From contig NW_002060952.1 of assembly GCF_000150275.1 (NCBI RefSeq), positions 2,227,128-2,291,127 on the forward strand: a stretch of DNA of 64,000 nucleotides, in the 5' to 3' direction. This document shows, one piece after another, positions 1 to 12,500 of the stretch (position 1 is the stretch's first letter; each line of letters starts with the position of its first letter). This DNA comes from Trichoplax adhaerens. Taxonomy: Eukaryota > Placozoa > Uniplacotomia > Trichoplacea > Trichoplacidae. The notes beneath the pieces are model-generated. The model saw only the letters and a program-made list of their open reading frames with translations, was not told the DNA's origin and ran no database searches. The translations under genes and the position numbers were made by a program.

Positions 1-94
1 CAGTAATAAGATAAAATCATTTGATTAATTTGTTTTACCAGTAGATTTTTTTATAAATAAAACGATCTCATAGATTGTAGCTACTTCCACATAC

Positions 95-1111
95 CATAAA
101 TATAAAATACGGTACTATACAAAAAATTTGATAGTAAGATCCATATCACAATTGATACACAGAACAGCGTTACAATAGAAAATAAAATACTGATGCGGGA
201 ACCCCATTGGCCAAGGAATTCACGACACACGTCTGAAAAATCGTTTACTTTACGAGGCTCTTCTATAATATCAATACAATTTACGTTATGATGCTGTAAT
301 ATTAAACAGGAAATTGTGATATCTACCATAAATTAAAATGCACTCAAAGCAGCATTATTAGCAATAAAGAACTTTTAATGTATCTAAGGCATACAATATA
401 TACATATATATGTAAGTATTTATTCTTTACCACAGTGATTAACACTACGGACAATCAAGCAGCAAGTAAATAGCATAAGAGCATTCATGCCAACAATTGA
501 AATGATACCCGCAAGGAGCCCTGACTGTATTTGAAGAAAAATAGTTAAAGAGCAGTTATAAAATGTATTCGCTTGATTGTGAGGCTTTAATCTACTCCAA
601 CTAACGTGTCTGTTAGCGTTTTCTTAATTGCAATTAATCAAATATGCTTGCAATAATAGCCATACCTTGCTAAGTGCCCAAGGGGTACTTAATAAAGATG
701 TTCCCATTGTGATATTCCAGATAGAGAAACTGAGTGTGTTTTAATAGTAAAATAGATACCTTCTTAATATCGCTATTTTATCATCATAGTAATCAATAAA
801 AACCGTGTTAATCCAATCAATCACTATTAGATATAATATTAGGCGTCATCTATGCCAGTAGTTGTCTGCATTTGAAGATCAAGTAATGTCGTACTATTAT
901 TTACGCGTATGGTACTACAAAAATCTTATCCCATGAAAGACGTTCCTTTATACACTAAACAAAACTTTTTTGAAAATTTAAGAATCACTTCTGTAACACT
1001 AGTATAATCCAAAATACTTTTAGATCAAAACTACTGATATTTGAACACACCATGATACAGGTCCTTGCTTACTTACATAGTGATAAAGCTACTTTGGGTC
1101 TTTGTCCTCTT
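95..1111 (-). CDS. SLC38A9: SLC38A9-type lysosomal amino-acid transporter, partial
   Basis: Four consecutive minus-strand exons are seen: 1111-1077, 729-666, 524-431 and 262-95. Their phases agree (2, 0, 1, 1) and each has AG/GT borders. Translated and joined, they give an N-terminal stretch with QSSFIT, then TM1 with FSIWNITMGTS and STPWAL, TM2 (SGLLAGIISIVGMNALML), a soluble link with DFSDVCREFLGQWG, and TM3 ending ILLSNFLYST. Order and residues follow human SLC38A9, which has WNTMMGTS, PWGI and WVLMSNFL at the matching places. In that family the protein is a lysosomal-membrane amino-acid transporter and arginine sensor acting through Ragulator-Rag on mTORC1, and TM1 is part of the substrate path. 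The remaining TM segments lie beyond the left edge. The N-terminal exons should lie right of 1111 but I could not identify them. SLC38A9 is preferred over other SLC38 members because of the serine-rich N-terminal lead-in to TM1 and the DVCR motif. Confidence 0.82.
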
Positions 1112-4100
1112 CTGTAGATAAAATATATTTGTAGGAACAATCTGAATCTCCAGATCTTCATTGACTTCCTACGTTGCAAAATACAAATAATTGTTGTAGC
1201 ACTGTAATATCAACATAACAATCATTAAATTATCTTATCTTTCAATAATGTAAAAAATTTTTAGTAACTTCAATTCTGGACAAGTTATATCATCACTAGC
1301 TACATATTAGGCTGCTGTTAATACGAATAACATTATGAGTTTAAGCACGGCCTATTAGTAGGGAGCCATATCACGTTGTAATTATTCAAGATTATTACAA
1401 GGCTAGAGCGGTCGATGATTTGATGGCCTGTCGAGACAATACGTCCATAAGTGACGACATTTACAATATTGATGTTTTTACGCAGCAATGTAACATAAAG
1501 AGTTATAGTGAGTGATATGACTCGACGGTGATTTATATCTACAACAGAACTGAAGAGGATTTTAGGCGTGATAGCTTATGATTGATCCACAGGATATATC
1601 ACTGTTTATACACAATTAGCAAATACTGTGGATATACGAATAAACGTTTTCATTCGATTTGTAGTCTGACATCATGAGGAGTGAAAAATTGAATTTATGG
1701 TGCACTACAGAACCTGTAATAAATATTGAGTAATATATCTATCATTTGTAAAACCAGGAACGAATATTTAAGAAAATTAAAATCTCGCTAATTATAATTT
1801 CTTTGGAGTTAAAAAAACCTAACATGCACAGTATTACTATAGTTATTCCTTTGGTTTGCTAGCATTCACGTACGCGTACAAGGATGTTCTGTCTAATGTT
1901 AACTCAGTATGTGCAAGTGATATGAATTAGGAGTCGATCGCACATGTACTCCGTAAATAATGGTAAATTAATTATCGATCATTTATCGGCTACTGCAATT
2001 ATCGTCGTTACTGTTATTCGAGGCTTGTACTGCAACAGATCATTGTTTGCTGGTTTCAATCCATACGTGTACGAACACGAATAAATCTACGCATTTATTC
2101 ATTTTTAATTAATTAATAAGGATTACATCTACCAACTATATTATTCATTCTATCGTAGCTATTTAGTATACTGTTATAGATGGGCTACAAATGAGAACGA
2201 ACGTATGGATATATTTGCAGTACCTACACTGTATTTAAATCCCTATTGGTTGGTTTGTAAACTGCATCAAACCTTGCGATGAGATGCAAATTTAATTGAT
2301 GAACTAAGTTGATCTTAAGCACCATGTTACCACGGGTGAGTAAGAACTAAAAAGGGGTTAGGTAGATGTTTATTTATTTATTTGATATTTTATGCAACAT
2401 GATCCAATTGGCTGGCCTTGAACTTATACATGAGTCATATCTGGAATTGTCCATTCAATCTGAGAAATAATACCTGAATTAGAAATCGACTAGAAGAAAT
2501 AACTCAGGATGAAGTAATGGACCGTTAGTTATTTAGTACAATGGTTTATTTCATGTTTAAGCACAGATTCTACAGCTTTCGATCTTCTGTCGGTTGAGTA
2601 CGGGAAATATTTTACAGACTAATGAATTTGATATTTAGTTTTGCTATAATAATTCAGTATTTTTACTAAGGCTATGATAGTGATCAGTAATTTATCGTAA
2701 AAGTAATATTAGCCCATAACTCTGTAACTTAATGATTATGTTAAGGCTTATAAACATATATTATATAGTGAAAGGCTATTGTAATACTATAGAATCCTGC
2801 TTAGACAATCTATTGCACTAGATCAGCAAGATATACGATATTAGGCAATTTTATCGTCAACGCCTTATCGCATAATAATAGGATAAAAACTCATTCAAGA
2901 TACACTATTTTTTGGTTACTACTTCAATTAGACTCCCATTTTAAATATCTTGTATTTGATTTAATGATTGAAGTATTATCATTCTTACGAATCGTTGATG
3001 TTGTGGATTAACCATGAATTAGTATGAATATTATTGATGAAATTTTACAATCGAATTGAGCTGACTTGTTGCATCGTTGTTCTTGTGTATTAAAGTTGAT
3101 TAAGCAGGCATACTTTGAAAGGATATTACTTTTAATATTTTGGTAATTAATTGCATCCTATACTCATACGTAATATGAAGCTATAAAGGAAGCTGATGAA
3201 GTATGAGTATGAATAGGTTAGAATACTAGTTTAAACGATTTTTATATCGTTTTTGGAGCAAAGTAATGCTGAGTCCATTGCTTCAGTTGATATTTGTTCA
3301 TTTAATCTATGATGTCACGAATGACGGCTTATCATTTTATTTTAAGAGAGAGTGCTAAGATCAGTATTTAAATATTGATTATTAAAACAATATTTAAAAG
3401 CCATGCTGGGAGGGTGGGATTTCGGTTATTATGGTCACTACTATGGACTACAAAAACACCGTGTCACTACCAGTAGAAGCTAATGTTGCTGTTAGAGTCG
3501 TCCATTTAAGGTCAATACTACTATCCACGTAAGTAAGTAGTGCTAGGTACTTTAGCTGGGCTTAATTAGTTAGTAGCATTTTTACTAATACGAGTTATTG
3601 TCTAAATTTGAACAGGATACGATTATTTTTAGGGTACATTATATCATCAGGATAATAAGAAAAGATTAAAGGGGGGTATCTATCATAGAAGGGAGATATT
3701 TAATTAAATTATCTTTGTTAAAGTTAGCTTCAAGGTGCAGTATGGTTTAACAAAGTATAACGAGCTAATAAAATAAAATTAACATCTACCCGCAAATAAT
3801 AAATGTAAATGAATGAATCATTGATGTACTACCATTGACTGCGTAATTAATGTTGGGTGTTAGGAAGCAAAAATAGGCCAACAGTTTTAGAATATAAGTA
3901 AATTTCTTATCATTGAAGGAAGATGGGTGTATCGATAGATCGATGGAATTAGTACAGTACGAGTATATTGATGTTAGGAACAACTAAAAGAATGTTGATA
4001 TCATGAAAAAAGTGATAAAGAGAATCATGATATAGTCATTGCTAGTGGGTTATCAGATGAAATGGTCATTGGATCCAGAAAGAGGCAAATTACCTTTGGA

Positions 4101-6452
4101 TTAAAGTATCAATTGATTTCCTACTTCATTTTGAGAGGGAAATTTAACTGCATTTAAATATCATAACCACAAAGGAAAGTTTTGTCGAAATGATGGATTA
4201 ATGTAAATCTCCTTTATCCTCCATTCGATTTTATCCGTCGATAGCGAGCCTCTTCTAATTCTATCTACACAGCGCTGGTAGTATGCAATGCAAAGAGCTA
4301 ATGCTCATCTCTACAGTATATCGGTATCGAGTAGCTGAGAAGCCGTGCTGTCATGGATGCTCAGTAGATACTGATATTTTTCTCCCTTTACCGACTTGGG
4401 TAACTGCAATGTGCTGCGAAGCAGAATGGAATGATGATGGTCCATGCCACCATCGAATCCATTTGTCATGGAAATACCAATTTGGTAATACCCTTTGCAG
4501 AAGGAATACAGTTTGGTAATTTTTATTTCGCGATGGGAGGATATACCGCATGTGGAGATTGCAATTTTGCTGGTGCAGTTGGATGAAGGAGATATTTAAT
4601 ATGGGTATATAGACTCGTCAAATGCTGTTCGATCGATGATTGGTAAAGTATTTTTGTTCTTTGCTGAATAGGATTAGAGAATCAATTACGATACACTTGA
4701 TTCATTTTCCCTTCTAGCCTATAATTGTCGGACTATGAACTTCATTGAATTCATCAATTAATAATACCACTAATAGAATTACGAATCTATTGAAGCAAGA
4801 AGTACGACAACCCCTTAGTATAGCCAATCCGAGCATTCGACGGTAATGGTCATCATCTGGGATTATACTTTGCTTTTCAAAGGAGCGAGGGTCCACTGAA
4901 GGGTAACATGAGTGAAGTTCACTAACTTTAATGGAGTTGATTCTGTGAAAAAGATTTTTCTTCTTCTTTCTTCTTGATGATAGTGAGTTAAAACGAGAGC
5001 AGAATTAGAATCGATTACTTGCTCACTGAGCAAGAGTAAAACTCGATCGAAATAAGATTCAAATGACTCTACATTCACTGTCTAACGACAGTAATAAAGC
5101 CAAGAAAGAGGTAGTACGTATCGTACTATGTGATATTCTGTCTTGGATAGGTTAATCGAAGGTTATTATAGTAACGTCGTGGAATAGATTAACCTTGCGA
5201 TCAATCATTTTTTTTCCAACAGCAGTTTTAGCCAAGTGTTGATCTACAGTATATCGGACTAGAATAGGAAATGGGATCGCATGAAGGTGCGGCCAAAAGG
5301 TCAATGACATGCAGAAAAGTGGAATAACTCTTCAGTAAGAAAGATTCATAAGATGATGCAATCCCGACAGAGTATACTGTCTTGTCAAGGTAAAAACTGG
5401 GTCCGAAATGTGCCAGAGTGCCGAAATGCTTATGTAAACTACAAGCAGTGAATATGGAATAAAAGTGAAGACTGGCAAACTCTGAATCGATCTACTGTAC
5501 AGTATTACTATGGATGTGAAGACTAGGTGAAAATAAGTTGTGTAAAATGTCTCTCTATCCCATGTCATGTACTGCTATTAAAAGGGAAGAAAGCCTTGAG
5601 TAATGTTGGAATGCTAACCCATTATCAAGACTGATGATCGATGATAATAGCATAACATGAAGAGCCACTGCTGACTGCTGTAGTTGAAGGTGTTTAAAAG
5701 TGATATTAACCCATTGACACTGGAATGACTAAAGTCAGTATACGAGCATGGAGATTCTTGAATAGATCTATCTATATTTATTATCGATTAACATGACTAC
5801 TGTACCATCATTCATGAATCAAGTAGGAGAAATTCTTCTTGAAATAGACAGCGATAAATATTGAATCTAACCTGATTGAAGTAATTCTGCCATAAAAGCC
5901 ACATCAACATGGTGGCAGCGCAATAGGATTTCTTGCCAAGCTGTTGGAGTATGAATCAAGTCAATGATGGAGAGCAAGCGATTTGTTTTACCTATGTAAT
6001 CCTTAAACCTTGACTACAACGTCAGTTTTGGCTTGCTGATCAGTGTAGAATAGGATTTGGTCCTGTCTTCAGTCAGTCTTGCAATTGCTTCAACGGACCC
6101 GTAGGTAGTCCAAGCGGTGAGATGCGAAAATTACAATTCTTAAATCAACAACGAGAGCAATGTGTCAGTAAACTTTACCAACTACCAGGCTGTTTTAATT
6201 CAAATCAACACCACAGTGCTCTACTAGCAATGGACTTGTGCAGCTGGATAGAAATGGAAATTTTTTGGGGGGAGAAATCAACTGACAAGCATCTGCTGTA
6301 AACGTAACCAAACATGAACTCTTGCTATACTATGCATACTAATATCGACGAGTGCATTGTAGGTAAATCAATTGACCTCGAACCCCCCGCCGAGTTTATT
6401 CTTTTATGAGTATGGCCGGCGAGACACCACTTCAGCCAATCATAGTACAGTA
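1112..6452. other. Gene-poor stretch upstream of the SLC38A9 exons
   Basis: Missing 5' exons of the SLC38A9 gene are expected in the first kilobase or so, but I found none I could defend. The part from about 4000 to 5700 is less AT-rich than its surroundings. It carries short open frames on both strands (for example 4714-4896 and 4863-5078, minus), which overlap in different frames and match nothing I recognise. A minus-strand acceptor-like CTTCAG near 4900 could open an exon reading toward 4714. No RNA gene or clear repeat family was seen. Confidence 0.4.
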
Positions 6453-6930
6453 CATTGTTCATAAAAGAATGAAAGAAAAGAACTCATTGTACAAAAAAAT
6501 AATCATTCTACCAACTCACGACTGGATAGTTGACCTATTCTACAGTCTACACAGTGTACAATGTACAGTACTATACACTATAGTATACAGTACATAGTAC
6601 TGTACTACATTGTTAACAAAAGAATGAAAGAAAAGAACTCATTGTAATCATTCTACTGTATACTGTACATACTGTACTGTACAGTATACTGTACAGTATA
6701 CAGTATACTGTATACTGTACATGTACTGTACAGTACAGTACTGTATGTACAGTATACTGTACAGTGTACAGTACTGTACTGTACTGTACATTGTTAACAA
6801 AAGAATGAAAGAAAAGAACTCATTGTAATCATTCTATACTGTACACAGTGTACAGTACATTGTTAACGAGAGAATGAAAGAAAGGAACTCATTGTCATCA
6901 TTCTACTGTACTGTATACATACTGTACTGT
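6453..6930. repeat. Four copies of a ~50-bp unit separated by GTAC-palindrome arrays
   Basis: A unit that starts CATTGTTAAC, continues with AAGAATGAAAGAAAAGAACTC and ends ATCATTCTA occurs near 6453, 6608, 6789 and 6858. The first copy has a few extra bases and the last carries several substitutions. Between the copies lie arrays of TACTGTACAGTA-like steps, which are self-complementary and could form long hairpins. The same GTAC-rich motif recurs elsewhere in the window (20030-20160, 37560-37960, 49000-49500), so this looks like a dispersed satellite-like family and not a gene. Confidence 0.85.
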
Positions 6931-9594
6931 ACTGTACTTTCTACTGGATACTGTGGAGTCAAAACACTTTTCCATTTTTGACCCAGGTAAAAGAATCCAA
7001 AATCGTCAAGTCCTTAATCAATACTGTATAACCTTTCCATATTTCTTTTTTATACGCGATTGATCCTATCATGATTCATCAGTAGATGCAAATAGCATCT
7101 CGTAAAGTGCAGACTATACAGTCATTGTCCGCCATTTCCCTGTAATCGATCCCCCCAAAAATGCCACCAAAACGTCTCTACGTATGCGCTAGAGACCTAG
7201 CGTACAGTGTACACCCCCTGCCCTTCATTACTGTACACGCGATCAAGTGGTAACCTAATTAAGAAAGATCTTAGAAACAGGACCAAATAAGCAAATGTGA
7301 GGAAATCGAAGCGTTATTCGACGCAGATCATCTCTGGCTCAATCTGCCAGGTGCTCACCCAAGATCTGAGTTAATTTTGTTTACGAACTGGCAGATATGT
7401 TTGGACAAGTGGTCTACACTACAATCGTTTTCAACGGCACTTCTGGATATTGTACTGTACTGTATACCATAAGGAAATGACTGTGTCTAGTATAGAATCA
7501 TGGATTATTCAATTTCCTAAATAGACCCACCAATAGGTTACTCCATTTAGCAATCTGTATTAGTCATGCCGTCGATTTAATGCCATCAATTGAAGCATTG
7601 TAAAATATAGGGTTTTCCACAGAGAATGAAAAATAAGGTCAAATATTTTCTTACTCGATGACGTAGATAACGCACTCAATGCTTCCTACCAATGACGACT
7701 GGACTTGATTTGTATGCTAAAAACTGATCAAGTTGTTTATGTATTTGTTGAAATAAATCAATATTCTATTCAAAATAGAGCTTTATTTATACTAGTTGGC
7801 GAGTAAAATAGACTTGGCAATAAATACTCATTGAAGCATTCATCAATATAGAATTAAGCGACACAATTGATTGAAAAGGATGAATTCGTTTACCTAGTAT
7901 ATATTATGTAATATTATTTTTTCTCTTGAATAATATTAGTCAATAAATAAATAATGATTGTACTATATCAATTCTTCTGTACTGAACTGCGTAATGTCAA
8001 TGGTGTGTTATGCAAGAAAAGGACTTTAGATTATATTTATACTGCACTCATGTGTCGCTTCTTTACAAAAATTTGTAAGTTGTGAAATTGACATGGATGC
8101 TCTCGGTTATGGCGGGTGTGTCTGGCTTTTACGCGCGCTTTTACTATCAACAACTCCATTCCATGTTTCCATAGGATAGCATAGTTGCTAACCACTTCAA
8201 CTAGTATGCATAGTCTTCTTGATCCATTTTCATGCTATCATTTTTTGTGAATTGTTCAACTATAAATTACCTTTAGGCGCGTATTAAGCGATAGTAGAAT
8301 TACCCAGTGCGTCAGTGTTTCCTAGATCATAGATGTACTATACAACGACACGCTATATTGGGATTGACAGTAACATTATCCCTGTTGACAGGTTATGGAT
8401 TGCCTAGAAGACTATTAATTTGTAAAGCAAGTGCCTCTATATTTAGACTGGCGTTGAATGATTCAAACTTCATTGATATCTAGGATATCGGCCTATCCCA
8501 ATTGTTACTTAAAAATCACTAAAATAAGGATATGCATTTATACTGTATGCGCAGACGTGTGTGGATACGATGATGTATATGCATATGCTGTACTTGTGGC
8601 CCAACTTGAATTAGACTTCTACAACGAATGAGAACTAATATGTCTTCCAATAATCCTTGTCGTTGCTTGATGACTGAGGAATCATATATATTTTCACTTA
8701 ATCGAATTCAGACGTGCGTAGATACTCGTATACAATGTGCTATCCGACCCGAGTTGCATAAAAATCTTCGTACTAATTGATCATCAGGTGAGATGCATAG
8801 CAATAAATACTATCGTAATAAACACGATTTGACTACGTGCTACCTACTTAAAATAATGAATGAACATTATGCATGTATTTCACGATGGAGGCGAACGATA
8901 ATCAGAGGTGTTCATTACGATCTTAATATAAAACAATTATATCCCGCCGAAAAAATTCTCAATTTCTACATTATACAATATCACAGTCTACATGGTCTTA
9001 GTAAACACTCTTAAAAACTAATACCTAAACAATGAGACACATTTTAGACATATTGAAGATCATTTTATAAACAGACTTACAATTACATACTGTTTAACCT
9101 AGATAGATGTAGATATAAACTAGGATGGAAAATGTCCTATTTCTGTACTGTAATTTTATATAATTACAAAATGTACAAATCGGTACGACGTATCAGTTGA
9201 GATCGATGGATAGCTTCTACTGATGTACAAAGTGCTATCTTTGAGAAAACAATTAAAAGAAGAGTAGTTGGATGCAATGGTTGGTAGAGGCAGAAAATAA
9301 GGTACACTACAAAAGTTTCGCGTATATTGGTAACGAATAAACGTGTATCCATGACGTACAATCGGTCAATTTCTAGTATGTCTTCATTACCATTCAACAA
9401 CTTAAAGCGTAATATAGCAGAAATTACATATTCATCCCGAGCAGCAAATTTATCGATGCAAACATAAATCGCTATGTATAAAATATCAATCCCAAGACAA
9501 AATGAGGGAAACTTTCATTAGCACTTTAAAAATATAAACAAACTAAATTAATTTTAAATAATAATTTCATTTTATGCTAGCTGACTAATCACTA
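6931..9594. other. Intergenic DNA 3' of NUP155
   Basis: No gene was recognised. On the minus strand an open frame of about 115 codons runs from about 9512 to 9164 and includes FAARDEYVISAILRFK and DRLYVMDTRLFVTNI. It begins just after stop codons, and a TACATAG at about 9474 could act as an acceptor. It may be a stray terminal exon or chance in AT-rich DNA, and I could not extend it to a second exon. The NUP155 3' UTR should lie near the right end. Confidence 0.35.
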
Positions 9595-12500
9595 TTAAGT
9601 TAAACGCGATAATTGCGCTTTCAGAGATCGATATCGACTGATCATATTTTGTACAGCTATACTACTTAAGCTCATTGACTCCAGTTCGACTAAGTAACTA
9701 TCCACAGAACTTAACGCAGAAATGCAAAATTCTCGCCTGAAACAATAAAATAAATCACGTTATAGGAGAGTAAATATATAGAAAAATACGATATCATATC
9801 AATTCCTGTAATTTACTTACTTATCATCGGGGACTAAATCTTTGGCTTCGATCGAGGACGTGATTAAATTATGTATAACTAAAAACAGATGTAAAGGCTT
9901 TTTCACAGCTTGCCAAAAAGGATCCTGTAAGAAATATATATTTATCAGCAATGATACGATTTCAAAGTCTACAGTTGTAAGATCGCCTTATTGAAATAAA
10001 ATACTCTTACTTTTGCTCTAAAAAGTAAATTATAAGCAGTTAGCATGGTCTTCCGAGATATATCAATTCGTAACATAGTTTCATATGCAAGCCTTGGATC
10101 CCAATTCAATTCGCAACTCCGTTTCTCCAACAATGTCAATATGTACACTAACAAGATAGAAACTCTACTAGTAAGCATCTTAGCAAATTATCATAATCTA
10201 TGCAATTTTAGGATAAAAACATACGTAATGGAAAATACTGCTCCGAATGAGCATATAGGTTGCCAATTTCAGCTAATCTATTGGAAATGGAGCTCATTTT
10301 AGCTCCTTCTGATAACATTTTTGATCTATGAATTTCTAAAATAGACCACAAACGAAATACATTAATAAATTAGGTGAAATTAAATTTTAAATCAGAATAA
10401 AGCAGATATCACCATACCATAGTCTATAATGTCTTTCCATACAGTCTCTACAAGATTTACATCATTATGGCCAGCAGTGTATAGTATAGCGAGTTTGCAT
10501 TCAGCGAGATCAAATCTACTTGCAAAGTCCTTATACAGCTGCATATAACAAATGTTAAACCAATATGGTTACAGGGTGATGTAAACAGAAAATATACTCT
10601 TTACACTAAAGCTATCACGTAGCCAGTTATAAGGCAAGATTTTAATCTTAAATGGCTATATCTTACAGTACTAATATCAAATATCCCTCCATTTAATTCC
10701 CGTAAAGCTTCAGTATATTCCTGTAAGTGGCCTTTTTCTTGCTGAAGCAACACTAGCGCATCGTGAATTTTCGACTGAATACGAGCCACCTAAGTTAGTA
10801 CAGCAATTCAAGCATCGATATTAGCTAAAATACATAACTTCAACGGTTACCTTTCAATTCACCATTACCTCTAATTTCTCTTCTAATTCGTGAAGAAAAT
10901 CCCCAGCACTTCCACTAGCTCCAGGAAAGCTCGCGCTTTTTGCGCTAATAATTGCTCGAGATAAGTATTCAACTCGCTTTTGCAATGTAATATCCGTGCT
11001 ATCGAATGAAAACACAAACAAGTGTTTACAATACAAAATTACATACCATCTAAATGCAACCCTTTTATCTTACTTAGCTCCATTTATTAGTACCGACCTT
11101 GTTCTTTCTGCTAATTTGCTTAAGATTAACGAAGCTGACTGATATTTATTATTCTTTTCGTAATACTTCCATAATAGATCCATTGCAACTAGATTTGAAG
11201 GCTATAATAATAAATCGATTACATCTTGTGTAACTAAATGCATCAAAGCTCTAGTTTTAAGTAAATGGATGATTATTTCGGAAACCTGGGAGGTTGTTGC
11301 ACGTTTTAAATAGGCCTCTAAATAGACGGACGAAACCTACGATAGAGACAACAGAAAAGTTTACTTTTTTCTCAAGCTACAAATGAGACATGTATTTCAT
11401 AATTCTCATCGTACTTCTAACAGCCTGTCATGCAAATTATTTGCAATCAACCAATCGTATAAAGTTACATGAATCAGTTCATCACCAGAAGCGAACGAAT
11501 CACTGAGAACCTTTTCCATCTTTTCCAAGATATAAAAATATGAATACACGGATTAGCGGATTCGTCTCCTAGTAATTCCTATTGTTAGCTGCTAAACTCA
11601 CCATTGTTTCGGCCTCATTTACAGTTAACGTATTTAAATTCGTATTCGCTCTTTTCGAAGATACTGAACCTAAAGGTGACCGACTAGCATCGCTTACTGC
11701 CGCATTCATCAAGTAATCCAATGAATCTACAATACACTTGTAGTAGTGGCTCCTACGAATAATTATGCCTTTGTTGTAAACACTATCTGTACATCACAAA
11801 ACATAGACTACCACGTCGGGATGAACTTAGTGAATTCTCACCTTTTGGTAAAAGCCTCTCTACCTATGTTATCGTTAGGAGGATCGCCATTCTTATAAAA
11901 ATTTAAAGCATATTCCTTGACATCCTCTGCTTCAGCAGCTGTTAGAGCTAATTCAATCACACCTTCGAAGAAAAATACTACAAAAACACAAAAAGATGCC
12001 TTACTCATGTAAAGTTCATTTTTAATGACTTAAACTTCAAATTTAATCATACCATTTTTGTACTGTTGGCAGACCTGTGCCACGTCGACATGTTTAGTTA
12101 CTTGACGAAATAGCTGTTACATATAGAGGATTTGAAAACATTAAATAATAGTCAAAAATAAATGATACTTTTTTTAGCATTCAATATACCTGTAAAGATG
12201 ACCTATAGGCCAACTCAGCTTCCTTCATATCCGTAGATATTTTAGCTTGGTGCAACATCTCATATGCCTACGATTCGGACAATTATATTAAAAAACCCCT
12301 ATTCAGCATAAAATAGTAGCTAGTAAAACCAAACGCATATATCCTTACTTTAGAACATGTTGCATCATCACTGCTGTACAATGACGGGCATTTTATACGT
12401 AATTGATCGGTAATGGGATCCGTTGAAGCGTTATCCAGTAAGTACATATCAATTAACGCAGCAATTAGAGCATTCGTTATCTATTTTTGAAATGATTGGT

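Noticed and set aside
4283-4551. Cys/His-rich 78-codon plus-strand frame
   Set aside because: The cysteines and histidines do not form a regular zinc-finger spacing, an equally long frame lies on the other strand, and no flanking exons were found.
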